Shown piece after piece: positions 38,751-45,954 of a DNA stretch of 53,572 nt. A program made the translations under genes and the position numbers. Position 1 is the stretch's first letter. Each line of letters begins with the position of its first letter. Origin of the DNA: a virus; IMG/VR virus record IMGVR_UViG_3300045957_000057, positions 1 to 53,572 of that record. One strand, given 5' to 3'. The notes below the pieces were generated by a model that worked only from the letters and a program-made list of their open reading frames with translations, was not told the origin of the DNA and ran no database searches.

Positions 38751-39358
38751 CAGAGCAGCCGACGCTACGGACAGAGCAGCAGCGCGCCGGATGGGCTCAC
38801 GCAAGCGAGAACCCTGATCAGGCGACCGTGACCGGTATCGCCGCCGCGGCCGGCGTCAGCACCGGCACCGCTGCGAAATGGCTTCGGCAGTGGCGTGAAC
38901 AGCTCGGCGATGATCTCTTCCGATCCGAAGCGGCGACCGCTCGTGCTGAGCAGACGTTGGCGGCTCGTGAGGCGGTCGAGCTGATGTGGGACGATCTTCA
39001 CCTCACCGAGGCCCGCAACGCCGGTGTGACGGCTGGACGCATCCGGACGAAGATGCTGGAGCTTCTGCCGTCGGTGGCGACGGTTCGAGTCGATCGGGGT
39101 GCCGACGGTCAGTCGGAGCCGGTGCTCGTGCCGGGGCCGCCGGCTCGTGAGATCGAGCAGCTGTCTCGTGCGTACGTGCGTCTGCTTGAGGCGGCCGAGC
39201 TGATGTCGGGCCGGCCGACTCGGCACACTCGCCGGTCGGTGCCGTCTGATCAGTGGCAGCCGGCGGTGCCGGCTGATGCGATGTCGGACGAGGAGAAGCG
39301 TGCGAAGGTGCTCGACATCCGCGAGCGGCTGCTCGAACGACGGGCGGCGGGCGGATGA
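38747..39358 (+). CDS. Probable terminase small subunit
   Basis: 203 residues in an ATGA overlap. N-terminal helix-turn-helix (QATVTGIAAAAGVSTGTAAK, WLRQWREQLGDDLFRSEAAT) as in DNA-recognising small subunits; then helical oligomer region (TARAEQTLAAREAVELMWDD). It lies one short block before the large subunit, as expected. It would recognise the packaging site and load the large subunit. Confidence 0.6.
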   Translation: MTEQPTLRTEQQRAGWAHASENPDQATVTGIAAAAGVSTGTAAKWLRQWREQLGDDLFRSEAATARAEQTLAAREAVELMWDDLHLTEARNAGVTAGRIRTKMLELLPSVATVRVDRGADGQSEPVLVPGPPAREIEQLSRAYVRLLEAAELMSGRPTRHTRRSVPSDQWQPAVPADAMSDEEKRAKVLDIRERLLERRAAGG

Positions 39359-39594
39359 CCGGGCACTCGTGCGATGTGTCGATCGGCTGGGTGATCGGGC
39401 CAGTCGGTGACGGTCGGCCGTCGGTGATCGACTACCGAGTGACGTGCCGGAGCTGCGGCATCGTCGACAAGGCCGGTCTGCACCGGCTCGCTGTCGGTCG
39501 GGCCGAAGCGCACGAGGCCGAGCACGACGCTCCGGCCGGCGGCCGGTGCGAGCCGGGCTTCGATCTCGACGAGCCGGAGAGGGCGGCCGGCTGA
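39355..39594 (+). CDS. Small zinc-ribbon-like protein
   Basis: 79 residues. IDYRVTCRSCGIVDKAGLHR with a C-x2-C pair plus His and Cys elsewhere suggest zinc binding. The start overlaps the previous stop (ATGA), and its own stop overlaps the next ATG (TGATG). Confidence 0.55.
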   Translation: MTGHSCDVSIGWVIGPVGDGRPSVIDYRVTCRSCGIVDKAGLHRLAVGRAEAHEAEHDAPAGGRCEPGFDLDEPERAAG

Positions 39595-39668
39595 TGACGA
39601 TCGTCGCCGTGCTCGTGCTCGTTCTGATCGTGTGTCACTCGCTCATCACGATCGGCGAGCTGAGCTGA
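39594..39668 (+). CDS. Tiny single-TM protein
   Basis: 24 residues: MTIVAVLVLVLIVCHSLITI then GELS. Almost entirely one hydrophobic helix. Coupled on both sides by TGATG overlaps, which supports expression. Role unknown. Confidence 0.45.
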   Translation: MTIVAVLVLVLIVCHSLITIGELS

Positions 39669-39994
39669 TGCCCTGCGGCCAGATGCACGAGCGGCACTGG
39701 TTCACTCGCCGGGGGCTGATGGACACCATGATCAGCGTGCTGCTCGAGGACGGCGGCGGACTCAGCTCGACCGAGCTGCGACAGCTGACCGAACCGCTCG
39801 GCGTGCCGTACGACCGCTTCGACGTCGTGCTGCGGTACCTCGTCCGTGCCGGCGACGTGATCCGTGTCGAACAACCAGACTGGCATCACGTCGTCGAGGT
39901 CCGCGACGATGAGCAGAGCTGGCCAGCCGAGTCGCATCTGTACTTCGCTGACCCGATGGCCGAGACGAGCTGGGCCGCGACCGCAGCGGCATGA
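39668..39994 (+). CDS. Winged-helix-like small protein
   Basis: 108 residues. GLMDTMISVLLEDGGGLSST, ELRQLTEPLGVPYDRFDVVL and RYLVRAGDVIRVEQPDWHHV follow a winged-helix pattern (helix, helix-turn-helix, wing). It directly precedes the large terminase and overlaps it by 4 bases. It may help packaging or regulate; family not certain. Confidence 0.5.
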   Translation: MPCGQMHERHWFTRRGLMDTMISVLLEDGGGLSSTELRQLTEPLGVPYDRFDVVLRYLVRAGDVIRVEQPDWHHVVEVRDDEQSWPAESHLYFADPMAETSWAATAAA

Positions 39995-41565
39995 CCGACA
40001 CGCTCGACCCGCTCGTCGACGAGCAGCTGCTCGATCTGCTGACCGACGACTTCGTCGCACAGCTCGAAGGCGACGAACTCGACGCTCTGCTCGAAGTGAT
40101 GCTCGACACGGTCACCGTGCCCGGACGCCGCGGCCTACAACCGCATCAGCTCCCACCGGCGGACTTCCAAGCCGGAGAGCAGTTCGCTTGGATGTTCCAG
40201 GCCGGCCGCGGCTCCGGCAAGACGATGTCGATGAGCGAAGAGCTGTACGATCACGTCATGCACGGCCCGCCGTGCGACCCGTTCGAGCCCGGCGGTCACC
40301 GGATGGCGATCGTCGCTCCGACGCTCGGCGACGTCGCGTCGTCGTGCTTTCTCGGCCCGTCCGGTCTCCGGCGGATCGATCCCCGGTTCAAGATGGTCTC
40401 TCGGAAGGGCGGCACGTTCGTCATCTTCCCGAACGGCGCCGAAGCGAAGTGCACCGGCGGCAAGACCGAAGACGACACCGAGCGGCTGCGAGCGGCCGGC
40501 AACCTGTGCCGAGCGTGGGTCGAAGAAGCGGCGGCGATCAAGCGGCTCGCTCTCGTGTGGCGTCAGCTGCAGTTCGCCGTGCGGATGGGGCCGCGGCCGC
40601 AAGTGCAGATGTCGTCGACACCGAAGCGGACGACGGCGTTCAAGCGGGTCGTCGACTCGCACCGGGTGACCGTCACTCGTGCCCGGACGGCCGACAACGT
40701 GTATCTGCCCGAGTCGGAGCGCAAGCGGCTGTACGAAGACCACCAGGGCACTCGGCTCGCAGCTCAAGAACTCGAAGGCGAACTCGTCGAAGAGACACCG
40801 GGCGCGCTGTGGACCGGCGACGTCGTCGACGAGCGCCGGATTCTGACGTCGAAGTTGCGGCTGGAGCTCCCGCCGGCGGACGAGACACGAGAGCAGTGGT
40901 TGCGGCGTGCGCTCGGTCTGACGACGGTCTTCGTCGGCGTCGACCCGGCGACGTCCGGCGCCGGCGACCGCACCGGCATCGTCGTCGTCGGCGGCGACAA
41001 CCCGGCGAAGCGGCCATCACGACAGCGTGATGTGTTCTTCCTCGAAGACCGCACCGCGCTGATGGTTCCGTCGACCGTCGATCTCGGCGAAGCGCTCGGC
41101 GACGACAAGCTCGACCCGAACATCGAGGGCTGGGGCGACGTGCTCGGCGAGGTCGCGATCCGGTGGGCGGCCGACGGCGTCGTCGTCGAACGGAACCGGC
41201 TCGGCCGCACCGCTCGCGCCGTGATCCGAGCAGCCGGATTCACCGGTCGGATCATCGAGATCGACGCCAAGGGCTCGAAGGCGAACCGTGCCGACGCTCT
41301 CCGGCAGACGTGGCGGCGGCGCTGCTGGATCGTCGACAAGCTCCGGCATCTCGAGGCCGAAATGACGACATGGGTGCCGGCCGAAGGCGACGATCCGGAG
41401 TTCGACGACGAGGCCGACGATCTGCACGAGTTCACCGGTTCGCCGGACGCTCTGGACGGGGCCGGTCATCCGGCTCGTCTGCTGCTCGGTCTCGAAGAGC
41501 CGATCGTGCCGGACTCCGGCCCGCTGTCGGATGCGATGCTCGCCGGCTGGCAGTCGGTCGCATGA
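39991..41565 (+). CDS. Terminase large subunit
   Basis: 524 residues. ATPase: FAWMFQAGRGSGKTMSMSEE with Walker A G72-T78; ATPase coupling region near LCRAWVEEAAAIKRLALVWR (Walker B-like acidic EE). Nuclease: TVFVGVDPATSGAGDRTGIV with D318 as first acidic residue, later IRWAADGVVVERNRLGRTAR. It translocates DNA into the prohead and cuts it. ATGA start overlap with the preceding gene; the stop overlaps the next start (ATGATG). Confidence 0.9.
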   Translation: MTDTLDPLVDEQLLDLLTDDFVAQLEGDELDALLEVMLDTVTVPGRRGLQPHQLPPADFQAGEQFAWMFQAGRGSGKTMSMSEELYDHVMHGPPCDPFEPGGHRMAIVAPTLGDVASSCFLGPSGLRRIDPRFKMVSRKGGTFVIFPNGAEAKCTGGKTEDDTERLRAAGNLCRAWVEEAAAIKRLALVWRQLQFAVRMGPRPQVQMSSTPKRTTAFKRVVDSHRVTVTRARTADNVYLPESERKRLYEDHQGTRLAAQELEGELVEETPGALWTGDVVDERRILTSKLRLELPPADETREQWLRRALGLTTVFVGVDPATSGAGDRTGIVVVGGDNPAKRPSRQRDVFFLEDRTALMVPSTVDLGEALGDDKLDPNIEGWGDVLGEVAIRWAADGVVVERNRLGRTARAVIRAAGFTGRIIEIDAKGSKANRADALRQTWRRRCWIVDKLRHLEAEMTTWVPAEGDDPEFDDEADDLHEFTGSPDALDGAGHPARLLLGLEEPIVPDSGPLSDAMLAGWQSVA

Positions 41566-41688
41566 TGTCCGAGTCGCAGCTGCTCCGGCTTCGGCTGCAT
41601 CTCCGGACGCTGATCGTTCTGTCGGTCGGCTACAGCGCTGCGATGTTCGTCGGTGTGCGTGCTGACCGGCTGCTCGTCGGCAACCGGA
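41562..41688 (+). pseudogene. 5' part of a small membrane protein gene, split by the foreign segment
   Basis: Starts ATGATG at the terminase stop: MMSESQLLRLRLHLRTLIVL, then SVGYSAAMFVGVRADRLLVG. One membrane helix. After about codon 42 the sequence enters the terminator hairpin and the composition changes; the open frame then runs on to 42143 with unnatural Pro/Arg-rich sequence. A likely 3' remainder in the same frame lies at 43206-43286, so the gene looks interrupted. Confidence 0.55.
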
Positions 41689-41722
41689 AGGGCCCTTCCA
41701 CTTCGGCGGGTGGAGGGGCCCT
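41689..41722 (+). terminator. Hairpin terminator at left edge of foreign segment
   Basis: AGGGCCCTTCCAC pairs with GTGGAGGGGCCCT (13 bp with one G-U) around a short loop TTCGGCGG. No T-run. It lies just at the point where the host-like small membrane gene stops being host-like. Confidence 0.6.
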
Positions 41723-41733
41723 CCCGCGTCCCC

Positions 41734-41742
41734 TGCTACACT
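41734..41742 (+). promoter_or_regulatory. Extended -10 promoter candidate in foreign segment
   Basis: TGCTACACT fits TGN-TANNNT. It follows the terminator by 11 bases and precedes gene A' by about 150 bases. The leader contains the 14-bp palindrome GTGGTGGCCACCAC at 41816-41829. Confidence 0.4.
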
Positions 41743-41815
41743 TGGCCTCGTCTTATCCAGCCCAGGTGGGTCCCGGACGCCGCTGGCTCCGGAGGGCGGT
41801 CCCTGGTGTTGATCC

Positions 41816-41829
41816 GTGGTGGCCACCAC
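41816..41829. repeat. 14-bp palindrome
   Basis: GTGGTGGCCACCAC is a perfect palindrome in the leader of gene A'; a second partial dyad CCACCGACGGTGG follows about 45 bases later. Possible operator or leader structure. Confidence 0.45.
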
Positions 41830-41895
41830 GTAAGCCGCCACGAGGAGCCAGGGGCCAAGCCCACCCCACCGACGGTGGTGGTGCACACTGGCCCC

Positions 41896-43173
41896 ATGAC
41901 TCAACCCACCGGCCTCATCTCCGACGAGCGGCCCGCCTGGTCCATCATCGATGCGGCCCGGGACATCACCGACCTCCCCCTGGTCACCGGCTTCGACTAC
42001 TGGCGCGGCGGCCTCGACGTCTGGTGGCGGGCCGCGCAGATCAACCGCATCCCGATCCGGTCCCTGTTCACGGCGTTCCCCGACGCGTCGATCGCCAATG
42101 TCGCCGACCCCGCGGTCTGGCCCGAAGCCAACGTGGTCATTGAGACCGGGCCCGGGGCCGGCAACCAGCTCGCCACGTTCCCCGACGGGGTGAAGCTGTC
42201 GGCGTCGCCGACCGAGATCACCCGCTTTCGGCCGTTCCGGGTCTACGCCCCGTCGGTCGAGCTTGAGCTCATGCAGGGCACCGGCCCGGGGGTCGGTCAG
42301 GACGACGCCCACGACCAGGCCGTCGCCATCGTCAATGCCCACATCACCGCCGGCGTGGTGGCCGAGTTCGCCGACTCTCTGACGACGAAAAATCCGGGCC
42401 TGTACCGCACAGCGGTCGACCAGTCCGGGCCAGCTGCGGTCGACATGGCGGTCGCCATCGCCACCCTCTACGAGGCCCACGGCCGCCTCCCCGCCGGGAC
42501 CGGCCCCGACAACGATCTCAGCCTCACCGGCGGATCCGGAGACGCCCGCCTGACCGTCCCGTATCACGCCATCCCCGGCCTCGTCGAGCGCAACCTGGCC
42601 CGCTGGCAGGGCGGCCGGCTGATCGACTGCTACGGCAACCCGGTCATCACCGGCCCCGGGTACGTGGGCCGCGGGCCCCTCACGGTCAACGACCCGGACG
42701 TCGCCGTCGACCTTGAGTCCAGCGTCGCCCCGGCCGAGGGCGAAGGGTGGTTCTACATCAGCCACGCCCCCTACGTCGCCGTCGGACCGTTCATGCCGGC
42801 GGTGGAGGGCGAGATCGGGCGGAATGCCCCGCGGGGCGCCCACGCGAAGGCCAACGAGGCCGTGGGCCTGGCCGAGGCCCCGGCCATCGTGGTCTTCCGT
42901 CCCGAGCGGGTGTTCGCCGTCAACACCGTCATCGACGATCGGGGTCGCCCCGGCGGCGGCGGCCGGGGCCAGCACGGTCACGCCATCAAGCTCGGTATCG
43001 ACCGCGGTCTGCGGGGTCCCGGTGTCGGATCGTGGAAGCCGCCGGAGGAACAGGCGGCCGTCGGTGTCGCGCATGACGACAACGGAGGCAGTCGGATTGC
43101 CGCTTCCGCCTCCGCCACCGCCGGCGGTCAGGGGAGTTGGAGCTGGGAGAGTCATGTCACAGAACCTCGTTGA
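41896..43173 (+). CDS. Diverged second copy of virion protein A, chimeric 3' end
   Basis: Open from ATG 41896 for 425 codons. Residues 1-346 are a clear homologue of the gene at 4065: AWSIIDAARDITDL at the start, VVAEFADSLTTKNPGLYRTA (the 4065 copy has AAEFADSLYTKNPGLYRAA) and GLAEAPAIVVFRPERVFAVN near the end. The match is moderate, so this is a distinct, diverged version, not a recent copy. Codon use is richer in CCC/GCC/GGC than the neighbours. After residue 346 (the 33-bp repeat at 42901-42933) the frame runs into antisense of gene B' and is not native. Confidence 0.65.
   Translation: MTQPTGLISDERPAWSIIDAARDITDLPLVTGFDYWRGGLDVWWRAAQINRIPIRSLFTAFPDASIANVADPAVWPEANVVIETGPGAGNQLATFPDGVKLSASPTEITRFRPFRVYAPSVELELMQGTGPGVGQDDAHDQAVAIVNAHITAGVVAEFADSLTTKNPGLYRTAVDQSGPAAVDMAVAIATLYEAHGRLPAGTGPDNDLSLTGGSGDARLTVPYHAIPGLVERNLARWQGGRLIDCYGNPVITGPGYVGRGPLTVNDPDVAVDLESSVAPAEGEGWFYISHAPYVAVGPFMPAVEGEIGRNAPRGAHAKANEAVGLAEAPAIVVFRPERVFAVNTVIDDRGRPGGGGRGQHGHAIKLGIDRGLRGPGVGSWKPPEEQAAVGVAHDDNGGSRIAASASATAGGQGSWSWESHVTEPR
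42901..42933. repeat. 33-bp inverted repeat, left arm
   Basis: The last 33 bases that belong to native gene A' sequence (encoding PERVFAVNTVI). The exact reverse complement occurs at 43172-43204. The 238 bases between arms are inverted relative to native gene order. Confidence 0.9.
42938..43155 (-). pseudogene. Inverted, truncated copy of virion protein B (B')
   Basis: On the minus strand, ATG at 43155 opens MTLPAPTPLTAGGGGGGSGN, matching the 5104 gene (MTLPAADPVGFGSGGGGGSG), then LFLRRLPRSDTGTPQTAVDT. Homology lasts about 72 codons, then the 33-bp repeat takes over. On the same strand just upstream sits the end of a second A' copy (FAVNTVINEVL and stop), so native order A'-B' is preserved on the minus strand. 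Confidence 0.7.
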
Positions 43174-43204
43174 TGACGGTGTTGACGGCGAACACCCGCT
43201 CGGG
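43172..43204. repeat. 33-bp inverted repeat, right arm
   Basis: Perfect reverse complement of 42901-42933. Its outer neighbour bases (43205 on) do not continue gene A' homology; the foreign segment ends here. Confidence 0.9.
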
Positions 43205-43205
43205 C

Positions 43206-43286
43206 GTCGTGATCGGCTGCTGCGTGTGGGCCGCGGCCGTTGCCGGTGTCGTGCTGATGTGGTGTCGGGCGGTCATACAACCGTAG
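43206..43286 (+). pseudogene. 3' part of the split small membrane protein gene
   Basis: In the same reading frame as the 41562 fragment: VVIGCCVWAAAVAGVVLMWC then RAVIQP and stop, one clear membrane helix with native codon use. No start is visible next to it. With the 41562 fragment it would form a two-helix protein once the segment between is removed. Confidence 0.5.
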
Positions 43287-43339
43287 AACCGGCGTGCTAC
43301 TCTTGTGCTCACGTAACCACAAGAGAGGAAACCACTCAC
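43284..43339 (+). promoter_or_regulatory. Class I promoter with a leader hairpin
   Basis: Dyad TAGAAC-N4-GTGCTA at 43284-43299; -10 TACTCT (43298-43303) with TGC before it. Predicted transcript start about 43311, then a leader carrying GGAAACCACTC (43327-43337) and ATG 43340. An inverted repeat CTCTTGTG/CACAAGAG (43300-43307, 43318-43325) spans the start point and could be an operator. Confidence 0.65.
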
Positions 43340-44380
43340 ATGGCACACGAGCTTGAACTCACTGGCGACGGCGTCGCGTCGTTCGCTTACTCGAAGAATT
43401 ACGGCGATCCGTGGCACCGGCTCGGCACTCCGCTCGACGGTCTGTCGGACGTCGACACGATCCTGCAGCTGAGCCGAGCTGACTACGAGGTGCACAAGGC
43501 GACGCTGCTCACGCCGGACCCGGCACCGAGTCGGCGAGACGGCATCGGCCGGCCGATGCTCGACACCGGCAGCTCGTACACGTGGCGCACTCGACCGATC
43601 TGGATCGGCGACGACGGTCAGCCTCGAGGCGGCGACCGGCACGTGCTCGGCATCGTCGGCAACGACTACCCGGTTGTGCAGAACCGGCAGCTGACCGAGC
43701 TGGCCCTGCGACTCGTCGGAGCGCTGCCGGGCGACCGCACGATCGACTGCGCCGGCGTGCTCGACGACGGCCGCCGGTTCTTCTTGACGATCCCGCTCGA
43801 CGACATCGTGCTCGACCCGTCCGGCGTCGCCGACGTGCACGGCCGCAACCTCGTCGTCTCGACCGGTCACGACGGGCACTGGGCGATCAACTTCGTGCAC
43901 GGCATCGTGCGAGCGGTCTGCGCGAACACCGTGCAGGCGGCGAACGACTCGGCGCACTGGCTCGTCACGATCCCGCACCGGGGCAAGTTCGATCCGGATC
44001 GGATCTCGCTGCAGCGTGCGCTCGGTCTCGCCGAGCGCGGCGGCTCGGTGTTCGAGGAGACCGCGGTCAAGCTGCTCGGCATGCCGGCGTCGTTCGACGT
44101 TGTCGTGTCGACGCATGACCGGATCTGGGGCGCTGCTCGTGCGAAGTCGATCCGTGTGAACCGGCTCAACACGCTGGAGACGCTGTGGACGTCAGACACC
44201 AACGTCGGCGCTGTCGGAGCGAACCGGTGGGCGGCGCTGATGACGTTCTCGGAGTACTTCGAGCATCGGCAGCAGTTCGCCGGCTCGAAGCGGCCGGGAG
44301 CTCGACCGCTGCGGGCGACCGGTGTCGGCGGCATGCACACTCGGATCACGCAGGCCCGCAAGATCCTGGAGACGATCTGA
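43340..44380 (+). CDS. DUF932 / phage-plasmid-like protein
   Basis: 346 residues from ATG 43340. The N-terminal YSKNYGDPWHRLGTPLDGLS (W-H-x-L-G-T box), a middle KNRQLTELALRLVGAL-type helix block, FLTIPLDDIVLDPSGVADVH, NFVHGIVRAVCANTVQAAND and FDVVVSTHDRIWGAARAKSI follow the DUF932 (TIGR03299-type) family found in phages and plasmids. Function unproven; associated with replication or recombination modules. First gene behind a class I promoter, likely early. Confidence 0.75.
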   Translation: MAHELELTGDGVASFAYSKNYGDPWHRLGTPLDGLSDVDTILQLSRADYEVHKATLLTPDPAPSRRDGIGRPMLDTGSSYTWRTRPIWIGDDGQPRGGDRHVLGIVGNDYPVVQNRQLTELALRLVGALPGDRTIDCAGVLDDGRRFFLTIPLDDIVLDPSGVADVHGRNLVVSTGHDGHWAINFVHGIVRAVCANTVQAANDSAHWLVTIPHRGKFDPDRISLQRALGLAERGGSVFEETAVKLLGMPASFDVVVSTHDRIWGAARAKSIRVNRLNTLETLWTSDTNVGAVGANRWAALMTFSEYFEHRQQFAGSKRPGARPLRATGVGGMHTRITQARKILETI

Positions 44381-44607
44381 TGGCAGATCTGATCCCAGGG
44401 AGCACGACGCTGCAGCTCAACGAAGACACCGAGCTGATGATCAACACCGATACGGACGGCGGCCGGATCGCTCTCCGTGTCTACGAGTCCGGCGAGTGGG
44501 TCACGGTCGAGACGTCTCCGCTGTCGGCGATGGCGCTGACGTCGGCGTCGAACTATCTGCGGTCGGCTGCTCGGCAGCTGACCGGCTCGGAGGCGTCCGA
44601 TGGCTGA
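44380..44607 (+). CDS. Small protein, unknown
   Basis: 75 residues, coupled by TGATG to DUF932. Beta-rich (TTLQLNEDTELMINTDTDGG, RIALRVYESGEWVTVETSPL) with a helical end (TSASNYLRSAARQLTGSEAS). No family recognised. Confidence 0.5.
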   Translation: MADLIPGSTTLQLNEDTELMINTDTDGGRIALRVYESGEWVTVETSPLSAMALTSASNYLRSAARQLTGSEASDG

Positions 44608-44872
44608 TCTCGCAACGGTCTTCACGATCCAGACGGCCGAGCTGCCGCCGGACATCATGTCGCCGCGCTTCGTGTGGCGTGTCGTCGTCGAGCGTGTCGT
44701 CGTCGCTCGATCGAACGTGGCCGAGCGCAGCAAGAACGATGCTGTAGCGGCGGCCGAGTCGGCGATCGTCGAGCTGACGGAGACGCCGGCGACGACGATC
44801 GGAGGCCATCACTGGTCGACGGCCGGCACACGGACGCACGTCGTCGAGCAACCGGGGAGCGTGACCGCATGA
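44600..44872 (+). CDS. Small protein, unknown
   Basis: 90 residues; start overlaps the previous gene by 8 bases. FVWRVVVERVVVARSNVAER forms a strand-helix block followed by AESAIVELTETPATTIGGHH. No family recognised. Confidence 0.5.
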   Translation: MADLATVFTIQTAELPPDIMSPRFVWRVVVERVVVARSNVAERSKNDAVAAAESAIVELTETPATTIGGHHWSTAGTRTHVVEQPGSVTA

Positions 44873-45096
44873 GCACCGAGCTGTACGACGGCAGCGGCCG
44901 TCCGGTGATCGACAGCTACCGAGAGGGCGACGTCGTCGCCTTCGACGCCGGCGATCTCTATCCGAAGGGTCAGATGCACGAGCTGAAGATGCAACGGAAG
45001 CTCGGGCGGCGGCCGGCACTCAAGCCGTACATCGAGGCCGTCGGTCACTACGTCGAAGCGTCGAGCCGGTACGTCGAGATCTGCGAGGGCGGCTGA
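44869..45096 (+). CDS. Small protein, unknown
   Basis: 75 residues in an ATGA overlap. Short strands (GDVVAFDAGDLYPKGQMHEL), a basic helix (KMQRKLGRRPALKPYIEAVG) and an acidic end. No family recognised. Confidence 0.5.
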   Translation: MSTELYDGSGRPVIDSYREGDVVAFDAGDLYPKGQMHELKMQRKLGRRPALKPYIEAVGHYVEASSRYVEICEGG

Positions 45097-45152
45097 TGAC
45101 ACCGGAGCAGATCGCCGTCGAAGCCGCCGGGTCGACCGACGTGCAACCGTAG
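45096..45152 (+). CDS. Possible very short ORF ending in the class I dyad
   Basis: 18 codons (MTPEQIAVEAAGSTDVQP) in a TGATG overlap, stopping at TAG that forms part of the dyad TAGAAC. A similar QP-stop precedes the dyad at 43284. May be a relic or a leader peptide; low confidence. Confidence 0.25.
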   Translation: MTPEQIAVEAAGSTDVQP

Positions 45153-45176
45153 AACCGACGTACTAGAGTGGTGCTC
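45150..45176 (+). promoter_or_regulatory. Class I promoter with TAGAAC-N4-GTACTA dyad
   Basis: Dyad 45150-45165; -10 TAGAGT (45164-45169); 7 bases; ATG 45177. GGAAACCACTC at 45179-45189 within the first codons. The nearest copy in form to the one at 22829. Confidence 0.65.
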
Positions 45177-45347
45177 ATGGAAACCACTCACGACACAGCA
45201 CCGCTCTACATCAGCGAGCAGCGCGGCATCATCCGCTGCGGCCGTCACGGCGGCATGTACATGGAAACGGCCTACGCCGCCGACCAGGGCGCCGACGAGC
45301 TGACAGACTGCGATCCGGACGCTTCTGATCTGCGAGGCGTGTGCTGA
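45177..45347 (+). CDS. Small protein, unknown
   Basis: 56 residues, leaderless-type start; begins METTHDTAPLYISEQRGIIR. Has C-G-R-H and other Cys/His residues, possibly metal-binding. Coupled to the next gene by TGATG. Confidence 0.5.
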   Translation: METTHDTAPLYISEQRGIIRCGRHGGMYMETAYAADQGADELTDCDPDASDLRGVC

Positions 45348-45676
45348 TGCCGCAGCTGCTCGCAACGACGAACGGCGTCGTCACATGCGACGCTCACACT
45401 CCGGCCGATGACCGGCCGCGGCGCCGAGTCGACATCGGCCGCTGTCTGCCGTGCGAGGTCGACGCCGGCCGGATGACGCCGCCGATCGTCTCAGGCCTCG
45501 AGGCCGAAGAGCTTGCCGACGTGATGCGTCGGCTCCCGCAGATCGATCCAGCTCGGCCGTTCGCGAAGGTCGAGACGTCGACCGGCCGCGAGTGGTATGT
45601 GTGGCCGGGCTACGCCGCGACGGCGGCGGTCGGTCCGGTGATCGAGTTCGCCGATCTCGATCTCGAGGGACAGTGA
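45347..45676 (+). CDS. Small Cys-containing protein, unknown
   Basis: 109 residues in a TGATG overlap. GVVTCDAHTPADDRPRRRVD and RCLPCEVDAGRMTPPIVSGL suggest a Cys-pair fold, then ELADVMRRLPQIDPARPFAK and a strand end. No family recognised. Confidence 0.5.
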   Translation: MPQLLATTNGVVTCDAHTPADDRPRRRVDIGRCLPCEVDAGRMTPPIVSGLEAEELADVMRRLPQIDPARPFAKVETSTGREWYVWPGYAATAAVGPVIEFADLDLEGQ

Positions 45677-45954
45677 TGATCGAGATCGGTTTGCTCGACG
45701 TGCGGTCGCTGCTCGTCTTCCTCGTGACGCTGCTCGTGCTCGGCACGAGTGTCGCCGTCGCTGCCCATGTCGGCCCGAGCGTCAACGTCACCCGGATCGC
45801 TCTCGGCGTCGGATGTTGGAACGTCCGACGGCGCGTCGCTCGTCGAACCAGATCCGGACCCCGACCTGTGAGGACGGCTACCGGACTCGCGAAGGAGGAC
45901 CCGAAGCTGCGTAGGCTGGGACTGCTCCGCTCGACAGATCGGGCGGCGTCATGA
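45676..45954 (+). CDS. Single-TM protein, unknown
   Basis: 92 residues. IGLLDVRSLLVFLVTLLVLG plus TSVAVAAHVG is a membrane helix, then a basic tail (RRRVARRTRSGPRPVRTATG). TGATG coupled to the previous gene. Sits in a run of membrane proteins leading to the amidase, so possible lysis helper. Confidence 0.5.
   Translation: MIEIGLLDVRSLLVFLVTLLVLGTSVAVAAHVGPSVNVTRIALGVGCWNVRRRVARRTRSGPRPVRTATGLAKEDPKLRRLGLLRSTDRAAS

Noticed and set aside
41017-43155. 712-codon minus-strand open frame
   Set aside because: Only the first 72 codons are real (inverted copy of protein B); the rest is antisense of gene A' and terminase.
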